From Bacillota bacterium (GTDB lineage Bacteria > Bacillota > Negativicutes > Sporomusales > Sporomusaceae), in NCBI GenBank assembly GCA_023443285.1, contig JAEZVB010000061.1, positions 1 to 25,188 on the forward strand: a DNA stretch of 25,188 nt, written 5' to 3'. The notes under the pieces were generated by a model. That model was given only the letters and a program-made list of their open reading frames with translations, was not told where the DNA came from and made no database searches. Positions 22,985-25,188 of the stretch are shown here, piece by piece. Positions within the stretch are counted from its first letter, which is position 1. The number at the start of each line of letters is the position of its first letter. A program made the translations under genes and the position numbers.

Positions 22985-23536
22985 ATGGATAACACATTAA
23001 TCGGTGTTGCTGGAATCTGTGATCTTGGAGCAATCAACTTTAGAAAAGGAGTCGATAATTTCTGGACTCAAATCTCGGTTCAGGAACGGCTAACGATCCC
23101 AGAGATAAAACCTGAAATCGAGCAAATTACGTCTACCAATGTTGCTGTAAGAATTATTAGAAAAAAAGTAGTCGTCACTCCCTCTACCGGTTTTTGTCCA
23201 AACTTTGAAGGCAGAAAGCTAACAGGACGCAAGTTGATCGTTGAAGGAGAAATTTGTCAGACAGTATCTTTTACAGCAGATCGCTGTGAACAGCCAGTTC
23301 ATTCAGCCCATTTTGCAATCCCATTTTCTGCTTTTATTACCGTTCCCAAAAAGGTATGGGTAGCACATAACAACTGCGAAAAAGAGATAGATTCTTTACA
23401 CATCAACTTTCAAGTTAACGCATGTTTAGAGGATGTATTTTTCAAAGAAATCAATAATAGACAGTTTTTTAGTAATGTAATGCTATTGCTTCAGGCTGTA
23501 CCGGCTGTAGCAGGCATCTGTTTGGATGAATGTTGA
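22985..23536 (+). CDS. SPOCS-domain protein 1 (spore-coat-type)
   Basis: 183 residues. ATG 22985 is chosen because GGAGG ends 7 bases upstream; other in-frame ATG codons are too close or too far. One SPOCS domain covers most of the chain: WTQISVQERLTIPEIKPEIE, then LTGRKLIVEGEICQTVSF, QPVHSAHFAIPFSAFITV, and a C-terminal CLEDVF...FFSNVMLLLQAVP. Eight or so Cys residues suggest disulfide cross-linking or metal binding. No signal peptide. It is the first of three tandem paralogues, each with its own AGGAGG site, and probably a structural protein of the spore coat or exosporium. Confidence 0.8.
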   Translation: MDNTLIGVAGICDLGAINFRKGVDNFWTQISVQERLTIPEIKPEIEQITSTNVAVRIIRKKVVVTPSTGFCPNFEGRKLTGRKLIVEGEICQTVSFTADRCEQPVHSAHFAIPFSAFITVPKKVWVAHNNCEKEIDSLHINFQVNACLEDVFFKEINNRQFFSNVMLLLQAVPAVAGICLDEC

Positions 23537-23562
23537 CCAACTACGAAAAAGGAGGAATAACC

Positions 23563-24186
23563 ATGAGTGGCACTCAAGAATGCAAAATAGACTGTAACGT
23601 GACTATAGAGACTGTGGATTGTACTATAACAGGAAACTTCGAAGGTCCGCTGCGCTGCGAATGTGAAGAAAGAGATCCACTACTCATAATTAATGGAGTA
23701 TGTTCTAGAGAAAAGTTAGAATGTTTTTTAGATGACGGCCGTATCCGGCGCTGGACTGAGCTGGTGGTACAAGAAGTTCTGTGTATTCCGGAAGTAAAAC
23801 CAGATATTGAGCAATTGATTAGTATTTCTTCTGTTGTGGAGATTATCTCTCAGCGGGTAATAAATACACCGGTAAGAACGAATATCCCCAATTTACGGCC
23901 CCCTATCTTTAATCAGGAAGGAACCGCACTGACGGGTAGAAAATTAGTGATAGAGGGAATTTTACGACAAAAAGTTGTTTATTCAGCAATGCTAACGCAA
24001 AGTGTGCATTCTGTGCATTTTGACGTGCCGTTTTCGGCGTTTATTGTGCTCGAGTCGTGTGATCCGTTGACAGGACAATTTAAGGTAGATGCCTGTATTG
24101 AAGATATTTTTATTACAGATATTACTACTCGAAAAATATTTAAGAATGTAACATTAATTATTCGAGCGCTGCCCCTAGAATGCTAA
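23563..24186 (+). CDS. SPOCS-domain protein 2 (spore-coat-type)
   Basis: 207 residues from ATG 23563 (AAAGGAGG upstream). A Cys-rich N-terminal extension of about 60 residues (CKIDCNVT, CECEERD and others) precedes the SPOCS domain, which starts at RWTELVVQEVLCIPEVKPDI. It continues with LTGRKLVIEGILRQKVVYSA, VHSVHFDVPFSAFIVL, and CIEDIF...IFKNVTLIIRALP. It is 26 bases behind SPOCS 1. The shared core and the added Cys-rich head suggest division of labour among the paralogues in coat assembly. Confidence 0.8.
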   Translation: MSGTQECKIDCNVTIETVDCTITGNFEGPLRCECEERDPLLIINGVCSREKLECFLDDGRIRRWTELVVQEVLCIPEVKPDIEQLISISSVVEIISQRVINTPVRTNIPNLRPPIFNQEGTALTGRKLVIEGILRQKVVYSAMLTQSVHSVHFDVPFSAFIVLESCDPLTGQFKVDACIEDIFITDITTRKIFKNVTLIIRALPLEC

Positions 24187-24211
24187 ACATTGAATAAGGA
24201 GGGCCTCAAAC

Positions 24212-24772
24212 ATGAAAGTATGCAGATGCTTTGGCCAAAGTGCTGTTGAGATAGTAGGCTTGTGTGATCCCCGGCAAGTGACTCTATTTGTAGAACAGAC
24301 AGATCATTACGAATGCAATGAACTGGGAGCCTGGACGCAGATCTCGATACCAGAAGTATTTCGCCTGCCTGATAATAAACCTGATATCGGGACTATAGAT
24401 AAAGTTTTTGTTGATGTACAAGTAATCTCAAAAAGAGTTATTGGTACACCAGTAGGACCGTGCCCTACAAGAGAAAATGCCGAAGGTACCCGGCTGACAG
24501 GAAAAAAAATGGTTGTTGAAGGAGTACTCAAACAAAAAATAGTTTATACAGCGGCCCTGCCTACTCAGCCTGTATTTTCCGCGCATTTTGAAGTTCCCTT
24601 CTCAGCTTTTATTGTCTTGGCGCCAGATGCTGATCATAAAGAATTTTGTGTTGAAACATGTGTCGAAGACGTTTTTGCGATACCGTTTAATTGCAGAGAG
24701 ATATTTAAAAATGTAACCCTGTTTCTACAAGCCAAGCCATTTAACACAAAAGGCTGTATTATTGATAGATAG
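24212..24772 (+). CDS. SPOCS-domain protein 3 (spore-coat-type)
   Basis: 186 residues from ATG 24212 with AAGGAGGG upstream. A short N-terminal part with a few Cys precedes WTQISIPEVFRLPDNKPDI, then LTGKKMVVEGVLKQKIVYTA, QPVFSAHFEVPFSAFIVL, and CVEDVF...IFKNVTLFLQAKP. The pattern is closest to SPOCS 2 in the core. No signal peptide. A terminator follows, so the three paralogues form one operon of about 1.8 kb. Confidence 0.8.
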   Translation: MKVCRCFGQSAVEIVGLCDPRQVTLFVEQTDHYECNELGAWTQISIPEVFRLPDNKPDIGTIDKVFVDVQVISKRVIGTPVGPCPTRENAEGTRLTGKKMVVEGVLKQKIVYTAALPTQPVFSAHFEVPFSAFIVLAPDADHKEFCVETCVEDVFAIPFNCREIFKNVTLFLQAKPFNTKGCIIDR

Positions 24773-24793
24773 TGCACCTAAAACTAAGAGGAG

Positions 24794-24825
24794 AGAATCT
24801 ACTAAATTATGTAGATTCTTTTTCT
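24794..24825 (+). terminator. Rho-independent terminator of the SPOCS operon
   Basis: AGAATCTAC (24794-24802) pairs with GTAGATTCT (24811-24819) around an 8-nt loop; a T-rich tail follows. Confidence 0.88.
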
Positions 24826-24852
24826 GTTTTCAAGGTAAAATAACATAACGAT

Positions 24853-24913
24853 GCCTTCGATCTCTCCTAATTCCCAAGTTGTTGCTGGGGATTGTGAGAG
24901 ATCGAAGGCTGGA
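24853..24913. terminator. Second large hairpin between the SPOCS operon and the Cys-rich gene
   Basis: GCCTTCGATCTCTC (24853-24866) pairs perfectly with GAGAGATCGAAGGC (24896-24909), with an inner CCCA/TGGG stem. On plus it is followed by TGGATTTTT. On minus, where it lies just downstream of the Cys-rich gene, the tail is weaker. It is probably the terminator of that gene and a backup for the SPOCS operon. Confidence 0.55.
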
Positions 24914-24941
24914 TTTTTAGTCTAGCATAAAGCGCGACACT

Positions 24942-25188
24942 TTAAGCCCTTTTATATGGTTGAATGCAGGTCGGTAGGTGAAAGTCTGAGAACTGGACAT
25001 ACTCTTCAGAAGGGCTATAAGGATGAGGCTTGCATTCTTGGTGCTTAGGAGGTTCGCAGTCACAGGAATGATGATGAGGCTTGCATTCTTTGTGCTTAGG
25101 AGGTTCACAGTCGCAGGAATGATGAGGAGGCTTGCATTCTTGGTGCTTAGGAGGTTCACAGTCGCAGGAATGATGAGGAGGCTTGCAT
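24942..25188 (-). CDS. Cys/His/Pro-rich 17-residue-repeat protein (partial at right edge)
   Basis: The minus-strand frame runs in from the right edge and ends at TAA (24944-24942); its start lies outside the window. The visible 81 residues hold three tandem copies of a 17-residue unit, CKPPHHSCDCEPPKHQE with small changes, then a partial fourth that runs into a non-repeat tail (CKPHPYSPSEEYV...CIQPYKRA). The other minus frames either contain stops in the repeat or give a Leu/Ser/Ile-rich chain with no family features. The substitutions fit this frame: Pro to His, Gln to Lys, and a silent TGT/TGC change in the last Cys of CDC. Cys, His, Pro and acidic residues dominate, as in Cys-rich spore-coat proteins, and metal binding or cross-linking is plausible. 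Its neighbour is the SPOCS cluster. Confidence 0.75.
   Translation of the reverse strand, partial: CKPPHHSCDCEPPKHQECKPPHHSCDCEPPKHKECKPHHHSCDCEPPKHQECKPHPYSPSEEYVQFSDFHLPTCIQPYKRA
25023..25188. repeat. 51-bp tandem repeats coding the Cys/His-rich units
   Basis: Three full copies and part of another of a 51-bp unit, each with CTTGCATTCTT and GCTTAGGAGGTTC blocks. The unit length is a multiple of three and keeps the minus-strand Cys/His-rich frame open. The array continues beyond the right edge. Confidence 0.9.

Noticed and set aside
24917..25159. An 80-residue minus-strand frame rich in Leu, Ser and Ile with a 17-residue repeat
   Set aside because: It is an alternative frame of the 51-bp repeats. 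The Cys/His-rich frame ending at 24942 looks like a real protein, its repeat substitutions are sensible, and it runs on past the window edge.
25023..25188. CRISPR-like array at the right edge
   Set aside because: The 51-bp units abut without unique spacers and keep a coding frame open; no cas genes are present.

Overview
The window looks like chromosomal DNA of an endospore-forming anaerobe of the Negativicutes, most likely Sporomusaceae (Sporomusa/Pelosinus-like). This is an inference. The sequence shows Firmicutes-style Shine-Dalgarno sites (AGGAGG) and moderate G+C. It shows several SPOCS-domain (DUF3794) spore-type proteins, a GlnK/GlnL-type two-component pair, and surface-polysaccharide genes (GDP-L-fucose synthase, a double GT2 glycosyltransferase). 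No rRNA, tRNA, IS element, prophage or CRISPR array was seen.

Layout. 1-1936: the end of an unrecognised gene, translationally coupled to a two-domain glycosyltransferase, closed by a clear terminator. 2073-3790: a SagB-type nitroreductase and an arginase-family enzyme lacking the usual catalytic His. 3780-5442 (minus): a class D beta-lactamase, with an FHA/winged-helix regulator upstream of it. 5544-9946: an ABC uptake operon of MetN- and MetI-like subunits, two tandem divergent NlpA/MetQ-like lipoproteins and a DUF169 protein. 9947-10270: a promoter, a 32-codon micro-ORF or structured RNA, and a strong bidirectional terminator. 10271-13190 (minus): a cobalt/nickel ECF transporter operon (CbiM with fused PDGLE domain, CbiQ, CbiO), preceded by a leader containing an intrinsic terminator.

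13280-18650: apbE, a CoA-pyrophosphatase-type Nudix hydrolase, a GlnK-like histidine kinase and a GlnL/YcbB-like response regulator, tightly spaced and probably one operon. A dicarboxylate/amino-acid symporter that this pair probably controls follows. 18702-19637 (minus): an orphan GDP-L-fucose synthase. 19738-25188: a block that looks like late sporulation. It holds a beta-propeller protein with a C11 (clostripain-type) peptidase, a divergent SPOCS protein on minus, three tandem SPOCS proteins on plus, and at the right edge a partial minus-strand Cys/His/Pro-rich protein made of 17-residue repeats.

The most interesting region is the last one. Three promoters there match the mother-cell sigma-K/E pattern (AC-N16/17-CATAnnnTA, two of them fully). 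They tie the propeller/peptidase pair and both SPOCS units into a plausible, apparently undescribed spore-coat or exosporium module. Other points of note are the His-to-Gln change in the arginase, the loss of methionine-contacting Asn residues in both MetQ-like lipoproteins, and the short transcription unit at 10049-10218.
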